Source: Sphingosinicella sp963974575
GTDB taxonomy: Bacteria; Pseudomonadota; Alphaproteobacteria; Sphingomonadales; Sphingomonadaceae
NCBI RefSeq assembly: GCF_963974575.1
Contig: NZ_CAXBBQ010000003.1
Coordinates: 186,001-250,000, forward strand
Length of the DNA: 64,000 nt
Reading direction: 5' to 3'
The position numbers were made by a program, and so were the translations under genes. Shown piece after piece: positions 46,954-55,031 of this stretch (within the stretch, counting starts at the first letter, position 1; each line of letters begins with the position of its first letter). The notes under the pieces were generated by a model. The model had not been told where the DNA came from, did not search any database, and worked only from the letters and a program-made list of their open reading frames with translations.

Positions 46954-47707
46954 TGCCGAGCAGCGCCTCCGTCTCCTTCACCGCCCCCGGCGTGCCAACA
47001 TGGAACCACTGCCCGGTGTGCGCGATACCGTAGAGGCGGCCGCTTTCGATCAGCCGGTCGTAGATGAGATTGAGCGAGAAGGCGCCCTCCGGCACGTCGT
47101 CGAACAGCGAGGCCTTCAGCAGCTGCACGCCCGAGAACACGAACGGCGCCACCCGCGCGCCGCGCCTGCGCGCGAGCAGGCCTTCGCCCGTCATGTGGAA
47201 ATCGCCGCGCCCTTCATAGCCGTGCGCACGGGCGAGCGGCACGACGAGCAGCAGCGCGTCCATGATTTCGGGATCCCAGCGCCGCGCCATCTGCCGCAGC
47301 GTGTCGATCGGGCCGTCCACCCACATGTTGTCGCTGTTCACGACAAAGAACGGGTCCGCACCGATCAGCGGCAACGCCTTCGCGACACCGCCGCCGGTTT
47401 CGAGCAGCGCCTCGCGTTCATCAGAAACCACGATGTCGAGATCGGCGGCATTGCGCGCGAGGTGCGCCTCCACCTGCCCGGCGAGGTAGTGCACATTGAC
47501 GACGACCCGCTGCACGTCCGAAGCGCGCAGGTTGTCGAGCGCGTGATCAAGCAGCGTCTTGCCATGCACGCGCACGAGCGGTTTCGGCCGCGTCGCGGTC
47601 AGTGGCCGCATCCGTTTGCCAAGCCCTGCGGCGAGCACCATCGCGGCCGTAGGCAGCGGGCCTTCGGGATTGGGACGGAGCGAGAGCGGCGCACGGTGCT
47701 TTTTCAT
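46946..47707 (-). CDS. murU: N-acetylmuramate-1-phosphate uridylyltransferase (MurU-like nucleotidyltransferase)
   Basis: 253 residues. The nucleotidyltransferase signature AAGLGKRMRPLTATRPKPLV is followed by a Mg-binding Asp in VVNSDNMWVDG. MurU converts MurNAc-1-phosphate to UDP-MurNAc in peptidoglycan recycling. Assignment rests on coupling to the amgK homologue upstream, whose stop it overlaps (ATGA); a sugar-1-phosphate guanylyl- or cytidylyltransferase is the alternative. Confidence 0.82.
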   Translation of the reverse strand: MKKHRAPLSLRPNPEGPLPTAAMVLAAGLGKRMRPLTATRPKPLVRVHGKTLLDHALDNLRASDVQRVVVNVHYLAGQVEAHLARNAADLDIVVSDEREALLETGGGVAKALPLIGADPFFVVNSDNMWVDGPIDTLRQMARRWDPEIMDALLLVVPLARAHGYEGRGDFHMTGEGLLARRRGARVAPFVFSGVQLLKASLFDDVPEGAFSLNLIYDRLIESGRLYGIAHTGQWFHVGTPGAVKETEALLGNG

Positions 47708-48720
47708 GCTGCCCCCGTAAAGTCACGCCGCGCCGACAGAGGCAAGTTCGCGTCGAACCAGCCCGCGACGGGTGCGAGCGCCGGGTGCGCGAGGTTACGG
47801 TCGAGCAGCGACCACACGCGCGGGATGTGCCTCAGATACCCCGGCTTGCCGTCGCGCCGCCACAGCCGGACGAACACGCCGAGGATGCGCGCGGCACGCT
47901 GCGCGCCAAGCACGGCATAGCTCGCCGCGAATGCGCCCGGATCGAATTCCGGCCGCGCGGCGAGATAGCGCGCGACGAGTTCCGACTCCAGCGCAGCCGG
48001 AACGTCGCGGCGCGGATCCTGGATCAGCGACACCAGATCGTAGGCTGCGGGGCCGCGCATCGCGTCCTGGAAATCGAGCACGCCGACGCGGGCCAGACCT
48101 TCGCGTTCGGGCAGCCACATCAGGTTCGGGGAATGGTAATCGAGTTGCACGAGCCGGTCATCGTGCGCGCGCGCGAGCGGCCATACCTCAGCCCACGCCG
48201 CGGCATAGGCAGCGCGCAAGGCATCGTCCGCCGCGCCGCCCATAAGCTCCGGCCAATGCCAATCGAGCACCAGCGCCACCTCGCGTGCCATGCGTTCCTC
48301 GGCATAGGGGCCGACGGGGTGCACCCCCACACTCTCCGCCATAGGCTCGGCATGGAGATGTGCGAGCACGTCCGTCGCCGCGCGGTAAAGCGCCGCCTCG
48401 TCGGCGCCCGCTTCGATGGCGCGCACGAACATCGAATCGCCGAGGTCTTCGAGAAGCGCGAGGCCTTGCTCCGGTGCCGACGCGAACACCTGCGGCACAC
48501 TGATGCCCCGCGCCGCGAGATACGTGTCGATCGCAACAAACGCCGCGCAATTCTCATTGGGCGGCGGTGCATCCATCAGCACGGCGCGGCGGGCGCCGTC
48601 GCGCACGCGGAAATAGCGGCGGAAGGAGGCATCCCCGGCGAGCGGCGCAATCTCGGCACCACCCCATCCGTTCGCGTTCAGGAAAGCGCTTGCCCCCTCG
48701 GGCAGGTTCAGATCGGCCAT
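47704..48720 (-). CDS. amgK: N-acetylmuramate/N-acetylglucosamine kinase (AmgK-like, aminoglycoside phosphotransferase fold)
   Basis: 338 residues with an aminoglycoside phosphotransferase fold. The kinase loop is visible as LDYHSPNLMW and the metal site as GVLDFQDAMRGPAAYDL. With murU it forms the AmgK-MurU cell-wall salvage route that bypasses fosfomycin-sensitive de novo synthesis. The ATG at 48720 is chosen over an upstream TTG; it overlaps the end of tsaE by 13 bases. Confidence 0.85.
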   Translation of the reverse strand: MADLNLPEGASAFLNANGWGGAEIAPLAGDASFRRYFRVRDGARRAVLMDAPPPNENCAAFVAIDTYLAARGISVPQVFASAPEQGLALLEDLGDSMFVRAIEAGADEAALYRAATDVLAHLHAEPMAESVGVHPVGPYAEERMAREVALVLDWHWPELMGGAADDALRAAYAAAWAEVWPLARAHDDRLVQLDYHSPNLMWLPEREGLARVGVLDFQDAMRGPAAYDLVSLIQDPRRDVPAALESELVARYLAARPEFDPGAFAASYAVLGAQRAARILGVFVRLWRRDGKPGYLRHIPRVWSLLDRNLAHPALAPVAGWFDANLPLSARRDFTGAA

Positions 48721-49148
48721 CGGGCTTCCCAAGCGGGCGGCACGCGCGCTGTCAAGCGGCGGCTGCCTTCACCGCTGTCGGCGAGCGTCAGGTGCAGCGC
48801 TTCCGGCCAGCGTCCGCCCGCGCGTTCGGGCCATTCGATGATGAGCGCGCCGTCCGCCAGAATTTCGTCGAGGCCAAGTTCTTCCACCTCGTCCGGGTCT
48901 TCGAGCCGGTAGAGATCGACGTGCCACACGGGGAGGCGCACCCCCGGCACCTCATAGCTCTGCACCAGCGTGAAGGTTGGGCTCGGCACCTCGCCGACAT
49001 GGCCGAGGCCGGCCAGAATCCCGTGCGCGAGCGCCGTTTTCCCCGCGCCCAGATCGCCCGACAGCAGCACGACGTCGCCCGGCGCGAGGCGCGCGGCAAG
49101 ACGGCGTCCGAACGTGTCCGTCGCCGCTTCGTCCGCAAGCGCGATCAC
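48708..49148 (-). CDS. tsaE: tRNA t6A biosynthesis ATPase TsaE
   Basis: 146 residues. P-loop LSGDLGAGKTALAHG, the threonine motif VPSPTFTLVQSYEV and HVDLYRLEDPDEVEELGLDE are TsaE (YjeE) signatures. It works with TsaBCD to form N6-threonylcarbamoyladenosine on tRNA. A GTG start overlaps the divL stop (GTGA). Confidence 0.95.
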   Translation of the reverse strand: MIALADEAATDTFGRRLAARLAPGDVVLLSGDLGAGKTALAHGILAGLGHVGEVPSPTFTLVQSYEVPGVRLPVWHVDLYRLEDPDEVEELGLDEILADGALIIEWPERAGGRWPEALHLTLADSGEGSRRLTARVPPAWEARWPI

Positions 49149-51580
49149 GCACGGTCCCCATGGCGGCGCGGAATGTAGAGGCTGACCGTCGTGCCCTCAC
49201 CGAGGTGCGAATCGAGAATGACCCGGCCGCCGTGCAGATCGATGACATCGCGCACCAGCGACAGGCCGAGGCCGACGCCCTGGCTCGCCGTGGCGTTGGA
49301 ACCCTTGCGGAAGCGATCGAACACCAGCTCCTGCTCGTCGTCCGGGATGCCAATGCCATTGTCGCTCACACGGATCACGATGCTGTCCGGCAGGCTTTCG
49401 ACAAAGATCACGACGCGCCCGCCAGAGGGGGTGAAGCGGATCGCATTGTTGACGAGGTTGAACAGCGCCTGCTTCAGGCGCACCGGATCCCCGTCCATCT
49501 CGCCGATATCGGCGGGCACATTGATCTCGAACGTGAGGCCCCGATCCTCCGCGAACCCGCGCGTCATCATCGCCACGCTTTCGACGAGTTCACCCACCGC
49601 CATCGCGCGGATATCGAGCGCGAGCGCGCCCGCTTCGGTCACGGCGAGGTCGAGGATATCGTTGATGAGCAGCTGCAGCCGATCCGACGAAATGAGGATC
49701 GAACGAATATAATCTTCCTGCTTGGGCGAGAGCGTGCCGACATAGCCCTGCGCCAGCATCTCGGCAAAGCCGCTGATCGCGGTCAGCGGCGTACGCAGCT
49801 CGTAGGACATGTTTTCGACGAACGCCGATTTCTGCCGGTCCGCCGCCTCCAGCGCCTCGTTGCGTTCACGCAGCGCATTCTCGATGCGCGTCGAATCGGT
49901 GATGTCGAGGAAGGTGATGAGCGCATTGCCGTCCGGCAGCGGCACCGCCGCGTACTGGAGCACACGCGCGCCGGTGAAGTCGACGCGGCCCGCCTTCGCC
50001 TGCCGCCCGACGGTGGAAGCCTGGATGAGGTCGCGCAGCAGGCCGAGATAGGCGTGCTCAGCGCGCGGGGGCGCGGCGGGATCTGCGAGTTCATCGACGT
50101 GCGGCTTCGTCGCGAGGTGTACTTCGTCGATATTCAACAGGTCGGCGAACACGCTGTTGTAGAGCTGCACGCGGCCATCGGCGGCGAACACAGCGACGGC
50201 TTCGTGAAGGTTGTTGAGCGTGGCTTCCTGCACACGCAGCAGTGTGTCACGCGAGCTGGCGAGACGAAGCTGTTCGGAGCGATCCTCGAAGATCAGCAGC
50301 AGGCCGCCATCAGGGCTCGGCTGCGCGATGACGCGCAGCACGGTCGTGTCGGGGAGAACCCACGTCTCCTCGGCATTGTCCATCTGGCTTGTGAACCACG
50401 CGCGACGCGCGCGGCGCCAGCTCGGGAAATCGCGCTGCTCGGGCAGGCGGTGCTGTTCCTGCATACGCTCGAACAGCCGGTCGAACTCGGGGCCTTCGTC
50501 GAGGAACGCGGCATCGAGGCGGAAGAGCGCTGCAAACGCCGTGTTCCAGAACACCAGCGCGCGGTCCGCGCCGAAGCGGGCGACTCCGGCGGAAAGGCGG
50601 TCGAATGTCGCTGTCTGCGCAGCAACGAAGCGTTCGAGTTTGCCGACCGCCTCGTCACGCTCGCTGATGTCGATGGCGTAGCCCGCCACCTCCCCGTTTT
50701 CGAGCGGCTTGTCGATGATCCGCATCATGCGGCGTTCGCCGCCGATGATCGCCGGCTCCTCGCGCACCTGCGGCGTACCGGTCGCGAGCGCCAGGCGCGC
50801 CGCCGATTGCGGCGTCGCCGACAGCGGGTTGGAAACGAGTTCGACGCCAAGCCGCACGGCAGCGGTGGGGCTTTCCGCCTCCACCGCGTGGGCATAGGCG
50901 CGGTTCACATGGACAAGGCGCTGATCAGCGCCGCGTCGCCAGATCGGGATCGGCGCCTCGTCGATCACCGCCGTCGAGGCCCCGAGCGTGGCGCGAAGCC
51001 CGTCGCGGTCCGCCTCCAGCGCCTCCGTCCGGCGGTAGGCGCCGCTCGAATCCGAAAACCACACAACCGTCCCACGATCGCCTGCGAGTTGCGGTGGGGC
51101 GGTCTTACCCTCCGCGGTCAGCACCCGGTCGCCGGCACCGGACACGGAAATGCGGAACGGCGCGCCGGAAATGGCGAGCGCCTGGATTGCAGCACCAAGT
51201 GCCGCATAATCATCCGCGGAAAGGCCGCTCTCGCCGCTGCCGAGCAGATCGTCGAACCGCGCCACCTTGCGATCGAGACCCAGCCACGAGCGGAGCGTGT
51301 CCGAACATGATGCCGCGCCGTCTTCGCCGACGACGAGATAGGCGCCCGGCGTGGTGGTGAGCAGGCCACGTAACCGTAGGCCCCATTCCTTCGCCGTTTC
51401 CGCCTGCACACGCGCACGCGCCGAGCGGATCACCGCCCATACGGCGAACGCCAGCCACGCCGCGCCGATAATTGCGGTGGCTGTCACCGGCCAGCCGCGC
51501 TGCATCAGCGACACAGCAGCCGATGCCGGTGCCGCAAGCAGCATCAGAAGCGCAGCAAGAGAAGTGAGACGAAGGATCAC
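49145..51580 (-). CDS. divL: DivL-type PAS sensor pseudo-histidine kinase with Tyr at the phosphoacceptor site
   Basis: 811 residues. One or two membrane segments at the N-terminus (about 5-50) are followed by several PAS-like segments to about residue 575. In the HisKA box, ENMSYELRTPLT has Tyr593 where His is expected. The catalytic domain is intact: NLVNNAIRFTPSGG, DNGIGI and GVGLGLSL. This is the hallmark of DivL, which in Caulobacter regulates CckA and so the CtrA cell-cycle pathway. It follows ahcY by about 50 bases and overlaps tsaE by four bases (GTGA). The Tyr is directly seen; the cell-cycle role is inferred from the family. Confidence 0.9.
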   Translation of the reverse strand: MILRLTSLAALLMLLAAPASAAVSLMQRGWPVTATAIIGAAWLAFAVWAVIRSARARVQAETAKEWGLRLRGLLTTTPGAYLVVGEDGAASCSDTLRSWLGLDRKVARFDDLLGSGESGLSADDYAALGAAIQALAISGAPFRISVSGAGDRVLTAEGKTAPPQLAGDRGTVVWFSDSSGAYRRTEALEADRDGLRATLGASTAVIDEAPIPIWRRGADQRLVHVNRAYAHAVEAESPTAAVRLGVELVSNPLSATPQSAARLALATGTPQVREEPAIIGGERRMMRIIDKPLENGEVAGYAIDISERDEAVGKLERFVAAQTATFDRLSAGVARFGADRALVFWNTAFAALFRLDAAFLDEGPEFDRLFERMQEQHRLPEQRDFPSWRRARRAWFTSQMDNAEETWVLPDTTVLRVIAQPSPDGGLLLIFEDRSEQLRLASSRDTLLRVQEATLNNLHEAVAVFAADGRVQLYNSVFADLLNIDEVHLATKPHVDELADPAAPPRAEHAYLGLLRDLIQASTVGRQAKAGRVDFTGARVLQYAAVPLPDGNALITFLDITDSTRIENALRERNEALEAADRQKSAFVENMSYELRTPLTAISGFAEMLAQGYVGTLSPKQEDYIRSILISSDRLQLLINDILDLAVTEAGALALDIRAMAVGELVESVAMMTRGFAEDRGLTFEINVPADIGEMDGDPVRLKQALFNLVNNAIRFTPSGGRVVIFVESLPDSIVIRVSDNGIGIPDDEQELVFDRFRKGSNATASQGVGLGLSLVRDVIDLHGGRVILDSHLGEGTTVSLYIPRRHGDRA

Positions 51581-51631
51581 GGCGGCGACCTTAGACGCAG
51601 TCGCCGCCGGTTTGAATCCCTGTTGATCGCG

Positions 51632-53020
51632 TCAGTAGCGGTATTGGTCGGTCTTGAAGGGTCCGGCAGCATCGATGCCGAGATAAGACGCCTGTTCGCC
51701 CGAGAGCGTGGTCAGCTCGACACCGAGCTTTTCGAGGTGCAGCGCCGCCACCTTCTCGTCGAGATGCTTGGGCAGCACATAGACGTCGTTCTTGTATTCA
51801 CCGCCGCGCGTGAAGAGCTCGATCTGTGCGAGCACCTGGTTCGAAAAGCTCGCCGACATCACGAAGCTCGGGTGTCCCGTGGCGTTGCCGAGGTTGAGAA
51901 GACGCCCCTGCGAAAGCAGCAGGATGCGCTTGCCGTCCGGGAATTCGATCATGTCGACCTGCGGCTTTACCTCGGTCCACTTGAGGTTCTTGAGCGCGCC
52001 GACCTGAATCTCGTTGTCGAAGTGGCCGATGTTGCCGACGATCGCCATGTCCTTCATCGCGCGCATGTGATCGATCGTGATGACGTCCTTGTTGCCCGTC
52101 GCGGTGACGAAGATGTCGGCGATCGGCGCCGCCGTCTCCATGGTGACGACCTGGAACCCGTCCATCGCCGCCTGCAGCGCGCAGATCGGGTCGATCTCCG
52201 TGATCATGACGCGCGCACCGGCGCCGCGCAGCGAGGCGGCCGAGCCCTTGCCGACGTCGCCGTAACCCGCAACGACGGCGACCTTGCCCGCCATCATCAC
52301 GTCGGTGCCGCGGCGGATACCGTCGACGAGGCTTTCCTTGCAGCCGTACTTGTTGTCGAACTTCGATTTGGTGACGCTGTCGTTCACGTTGATCGCCGGG
52401 AACGGCAGCTTGCCCGCCTTCGCCAGCTCATAGAGACGGTGGACGCCCGTGGTCGTTTCTTCCGAAACGCCGCGGATGCTCTTCAGCGTCTTCGTGAAGA
52501 AGCCCGGCGTGGCGGCGGCGCGCGCCTTCACGACGCGCTGGAATTCCTCTTCCTCCTCGTTGGTCGGCGCCGGCAGGCTCTCGCCCGCCTCAAGCCGCGC
52601 ACCCCAGAGGATGAACATGGTGGCGTCGCCGCCGTCGTCGAGGATCATGTTGGCCGGTTCGCCCGGCCACTGGAAGGTGAGGTCGATGTAATCCCAGTAT
52701 TCGGCGAGCGTCTCGCCCTTCACCGCGAACACGGGAATGCCCTGCGCGGCGATCGCGGCGGCGGCATGATCCTGCGTCGAATAGATGTTGCACGAGGCCC
52801 AGCGCACCTCAGCGCCGAGCGCTGTCAGCGTCTCGATCAGCGCCGCCGTCTGGATCGTCATGTGCAGCGAGCCGGTGATGCGCGCGCCTTTCAGGGGCTT
52901 CGCGGCGCCGTATTCGGTGCGGAGCGACATCAGGCCCGGCATTTCGGTTTCCGCGATGGCAAGTTCCTTGCGGCCCCAATCGGCGAGCGTGATGTCCCGG
53001 ACGATATAATCCTGCGCCAT
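51632..53020 (-). CDS. ahcY: Adenosylhomocysteinase (S-adenosylhomocysteine hydrolase)
   Basis: 462 residues. KVAVVAGYGDVGKGSAASLR is the NAD-binding signature, and INVNDSVTKSKFDNKYGCKE contains the active-site Lys and Asp residues. It splits S-adenosylhomocysteine into adenosine and homocysteine, completing the methyl cycle. The C-terminal PFKTDQYRY is the usual ending. First gene of a seven-gene same-strand run ending at addA. Confidence 0.97.
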   Translation of the reverse strand: MAQDYIVRDITLADWGRKELAIAETEMPGLMSLRTEYGAAKPLKGARITGSLHMTIQTAALIETLTALGAEVRWASCNIYSTQDHAAAAIAAQGIPVFAVKGETLAEYWDYIDLTFQWPGEPANMILDDGGDATMFILWGARLEAGESLPAPTNEEEEEFQRVVKARAAATPGFFTKTLKSIRGVSEETTTGVHRLYELAKAGKLPFPAINVNDSVTKSKFDNKYGCKESLVDGIRRGTDVMMAGKVAVVAGYGDVGKGSAASLRGAGARVMITEIDPICALQAAMDGFQVVTMETAAPIADIFVTATGNKDVITIDHMRAMKDMAIVGNIGHFDNEIQVGALKNLKWTEVKPQVDMIEFPDGKRILLLSQGRLLNLGNATGHPSFVMSASFSNQVLAQIELFTRGGEYKNDVYVLPKHLDEKVAALHLEKLGVELTTLSGEQASYLGIDAAGPFKTDQYRY

Positions 53021-53108
53021 GATCTTTTCCTGTCTCTGTGCGCGCGGGCGGCCGCGCGGATATCAAAGGCGGGATTACGAGAGGGTTCGGCTCAAGGCAA
53101 GAGTGAAT

Positions 53109-53135
53109 ATAAAGAACTCTTTATGTCCATAAAGA
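53109..53135. promoter_or_regulatory. Palindromic operator candidate upstream of ahcY
   Basis: Three half-sites alternate: ATAAAGA, two bases, TCTTTAT, four bases, ATAAAGA. The first two form a perfect 16-bp palindrome. They lie about 90-115 bases before ahcY. A regulator of methionine/SAH metabolism such as SahR (ArsR family) is a natural candidate, but I cannot verify its motif here. The remainder of the 263-base gap holds a terminator hairpin and no recognised riboswitch. Confidence 0.6.
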
Positions 53136-53140
53136 AATAC

Positions 53141-53168
53141 GGCTGCGTGAGCTTGCACTCGCGCAGCC
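53141..53168 (-). terminator. Hairpin terminator after the small secreted-protein gene
   Basis: On the minus strand an 11-bp stem (GGCTGCGCGAG, one G:U) with a six-base loop is followed by GTATTTCTTTAT. It lies 116 bases downstream of the secreted-protein gene and separates it from ahcY. Confidence 0.6.
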
Positions 53169-53283
53169 GCAAGAAACTGCCCGCCACCGCCGTAAAAGGG
53201 GAGGAAAAACAGCGGCAGCGGGCCGGAGGGACTGGGAAAACGGTAAGCGACGCGACGAAACTGAAACGCTTCCGGCGCCCGAC

Positions 53284-53748
53284 TCAGGAGCAGGTGCGGC
53301 CGACACCCTTGGGCGAAACGAACAGCCTGTCGGCGATCGCCTCAACTTCAGCGCGTCCGAGCCCGGAGACCTGCTCCGCGAGCGCAGCGGTTTCCTTGCA
53401 GAACTCCGGATTGGCGGCGCCGGCCGAATGGCCATTCGCCATCGCGGTGGTGAAGCGGTCGTAATCGCGCGCCTTGCCGGCGCGGACGAAGTGCGTCTTC
53501 AGCACGTCGTTGTGCGCTGAAATCGTTGTGCGATGCGCCTTCACGAAGCGGTTGTAGTGGCCGAGCACGTCGTACTGCGTGGCGCGGCATTGCAGCGCGC
53601 CGACCATCAGCAGCGTCTGCAGGTCGCGCACCTTGGCGGCCTTCACCGCTGCGCCGTTCCAGCAGTTCTGCGCGGCCGCCGGCGTGGCAAGCGACAGAGA
53701 CAGCAGCGCGGCGGCGCTGCTGATGAGCATTTTCGAAACTCTTTTCAT
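53284..53748 (-). CDS. Small secreted protein of unknown function
   Basis: 154 residues. A signal peptide (about 26 residues, ending TPAAAQ) leads to a mature protein starting NCWNGAAVKAAKVRDLQ. Four Cys are spread through the mature part (NCW, LQCRA, FCKE, RTCS), consistent with two disulfides in the periplasm. It is mainly helical by eye. I do not recognise the family. It has its own terminator-like hairpin and faces no operon partner. Confidence 0.72.
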   Translation of the reverse strand: MKRVSKMLISSAAALLSLSLATPAAAQNCWNGAAVKAAKVRDLQTLLMVGALQCRATQYDVLGHYNRFVKAHRTTISAHNDVLKTHFVRAGKARDYDRFTTAMANGHSAGAANPEFCKETAALAEQVSGLGRAEVEAIADRLFVSPKGVGRTCS

Positions 53749-53870
53749 GGCGTGACCCCCAGCTGACACGCAGGGAGGGACCCTCTTCTCCCGGCGGCAG
53801 GCCAAGAGTGCGACTCGGGTGTAAATCAGGCCTTAAACGGAACGGTTGTCGAACAATTAAACGCGATTCC

Positions 53871-54431
53871 CTACGCGTGCCCCGCGCTCGCGCTGAGCAG
53901 ACCGACGTCGATCCCCGCGCCGGCATAGGCTGAGGTCCAGCGGCTATCGATCGGTGCATCGAACAGCAGCGCGCTGTCTCCCGGCACCGCGAACCAGCCG
54001 TGACGCGTCATCTCCTCGTCGAGCTGACCCGGCCCCCAGCCTGCATAGCCGAGTGCGATCAGCCATTGCTGCGGCCCCTTGCCCGCCGCGATGTCGCGCA
54101 GGATATCGAGCGTTGCGGTCAGCGCCCAACGCCCGCCCACGGAAAGCGTGGATTGGCCCTCGTATTCCGGGCTGTGCAGAACAAAGCCCCGACCCGGCTC
54201 CACCGGCCCGCCCGCGAACACCGGAACGGCGGGCGCGATGCCGGGATCGACATCGAGCTGTTCGAGCAGGCTGCGTACGTCGATATCGTCGCGGACCTTG
54301 TTGATGATGAGCCCCAGCGCCGATTCGGCATCGTGAACGCACATCGCGATCGCCACCCGCTCGAATCGCGGATCGGCCATGCCGGGCATCGACAGCAGAA
54401 GCTGTCCCGAAAGATAGGGCGCGACGTCCAT
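53871..54431 (-). CDS. UPF0301/AlgH (YqgE) family protein
   Basis: 186 residues. MDVAPYLSGQLLLSMPGMAD, VFAGGPVEPGRGFVLHSPEY and LGYAGWGPGQLDEEM are YqgE/AlgH signatures. The family is widespread with no settled biochemical role; the Pseudomonas member was linked to alginate regulation. It has a near-consensus promoter whose start point falls on the ATG. Confidence 0.9.
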   Translation of the reverse strand: MDVAPYLSGQLLLSMPGMADPRFERVAIAMCVHDAESALGLIINKVRDDIDVRSLLEQLDVDPGIAPAVPVFAGGPVEPGRGFVLHSPEYEGQSTLSVGGRWALTATLDILRDIAAGKGPQQWLIALGYAGWGPGQLDEEMTRHGWFAVPGDSALLFDAPIDSRWTSAYAGAGIDVGLLSASAGHA

Positions 54432-54437
54432 GGCGGA

Positions 54438-54467
54438 ACTATAGGCAATCCTGTTGCTTCATGCCAA
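54438..54467 (-). promoter_or_regulatory. Promoter of the AlgH/YqgE gene
   Basis: On the minus strand, TTGGCA and TATAGT are 18 bases apart, and the expected start point is the A of the ATG at 54431. The six bases between -10 and ATG (TCCGCC) contain no ribosome binding site, which suggests a leaderless mRNA. Confidence 0.7.
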
Positions 54468-54539
54468 CGGACGCTTGGCGATCGGTGGGGGACCGGTTAC
54501 GAAGCGCGTCCAGATTCCCCCGTCCAAGGAGCAAGACCC

Positions 54540-55025
54540 ATGACGATTTCGGTAGGCGACAAGATCCCGAGCGCAACGCTGATGACGATGACGGAAACCG
54601 GCCCCGCGCCCGTCCATACCGACGAGTTCTTCGCCGGCCGCACGGTCGCGCTCTTCTCTGTCCCCGGCGCGTTCACGCCGACCTGCTCGGCCAAGCACCT
54701 TCCGGGCTTCATCGATCATGCCGAAGAGCTGAAGGCGAAGGGCGTCGACGAGATCGCCTGCCTTGCCGTGAACGACGCGTTCGTGATGGGCGCATGGGGC
54801 AAGGGCGCGGGCGCCGACGGCAAGGTGACGATGCTCGCCGACGGCAACGGAAGCTTTTCCGAAGCGCTCGGCCTCACCATGGATGCGTCCAAGTTCGGCA
54901 TGGGCAAGCGCGGCCAGCGTTTCTCGGTGCTCGTGAAGGACGGCGTCGTCAGCGAACTCAACGTCGAAGAACCAGGCGCCTTCCGCGTCTCGAGCGCCGA
55001 GCATCTGCTGGGCCAGCTGGCCTAA
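54540..55025 (+). CDS. Prx5-type peroxiredoxin
   Basis: 161 residues. The peroxidatic Cys49 sits in GAFTPTCSAKHLPG, the Prx5 signature, and Cys74 is a second Cys. It reduces hydrogen peroxide and organic peroxides, probably with glutathione or thioredoxin. AGGAG lies eight bases before the ATG. AMP nucleosidase follows six bases after its stop. Confidence 0.93.
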   Translation: MTISVGDKIPSATLMTMTETGPAPVHTDEFFAGRTVALFSVPGAFTPTCSAKHLPGFIDHAEELKAKGVDEIACLAVNDAFVMGAWGKGAGADGKVTMLADGNGSFSEALGLTMDASKFGMGKRGQRFSVLVKDGVVSELNVEEPGAFRVSSAEHLLGQLA

Positions 55026-55031
55026 GCCCCA

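Noticed and set aside
53021..53283. S-adenosylhomocysteine or SAM riboswitch upstream of ahcY
   Set aside because: No recognisable aptamer core was found. The only clear features are the ATAAAGA palindromes and a terminator hairpin.
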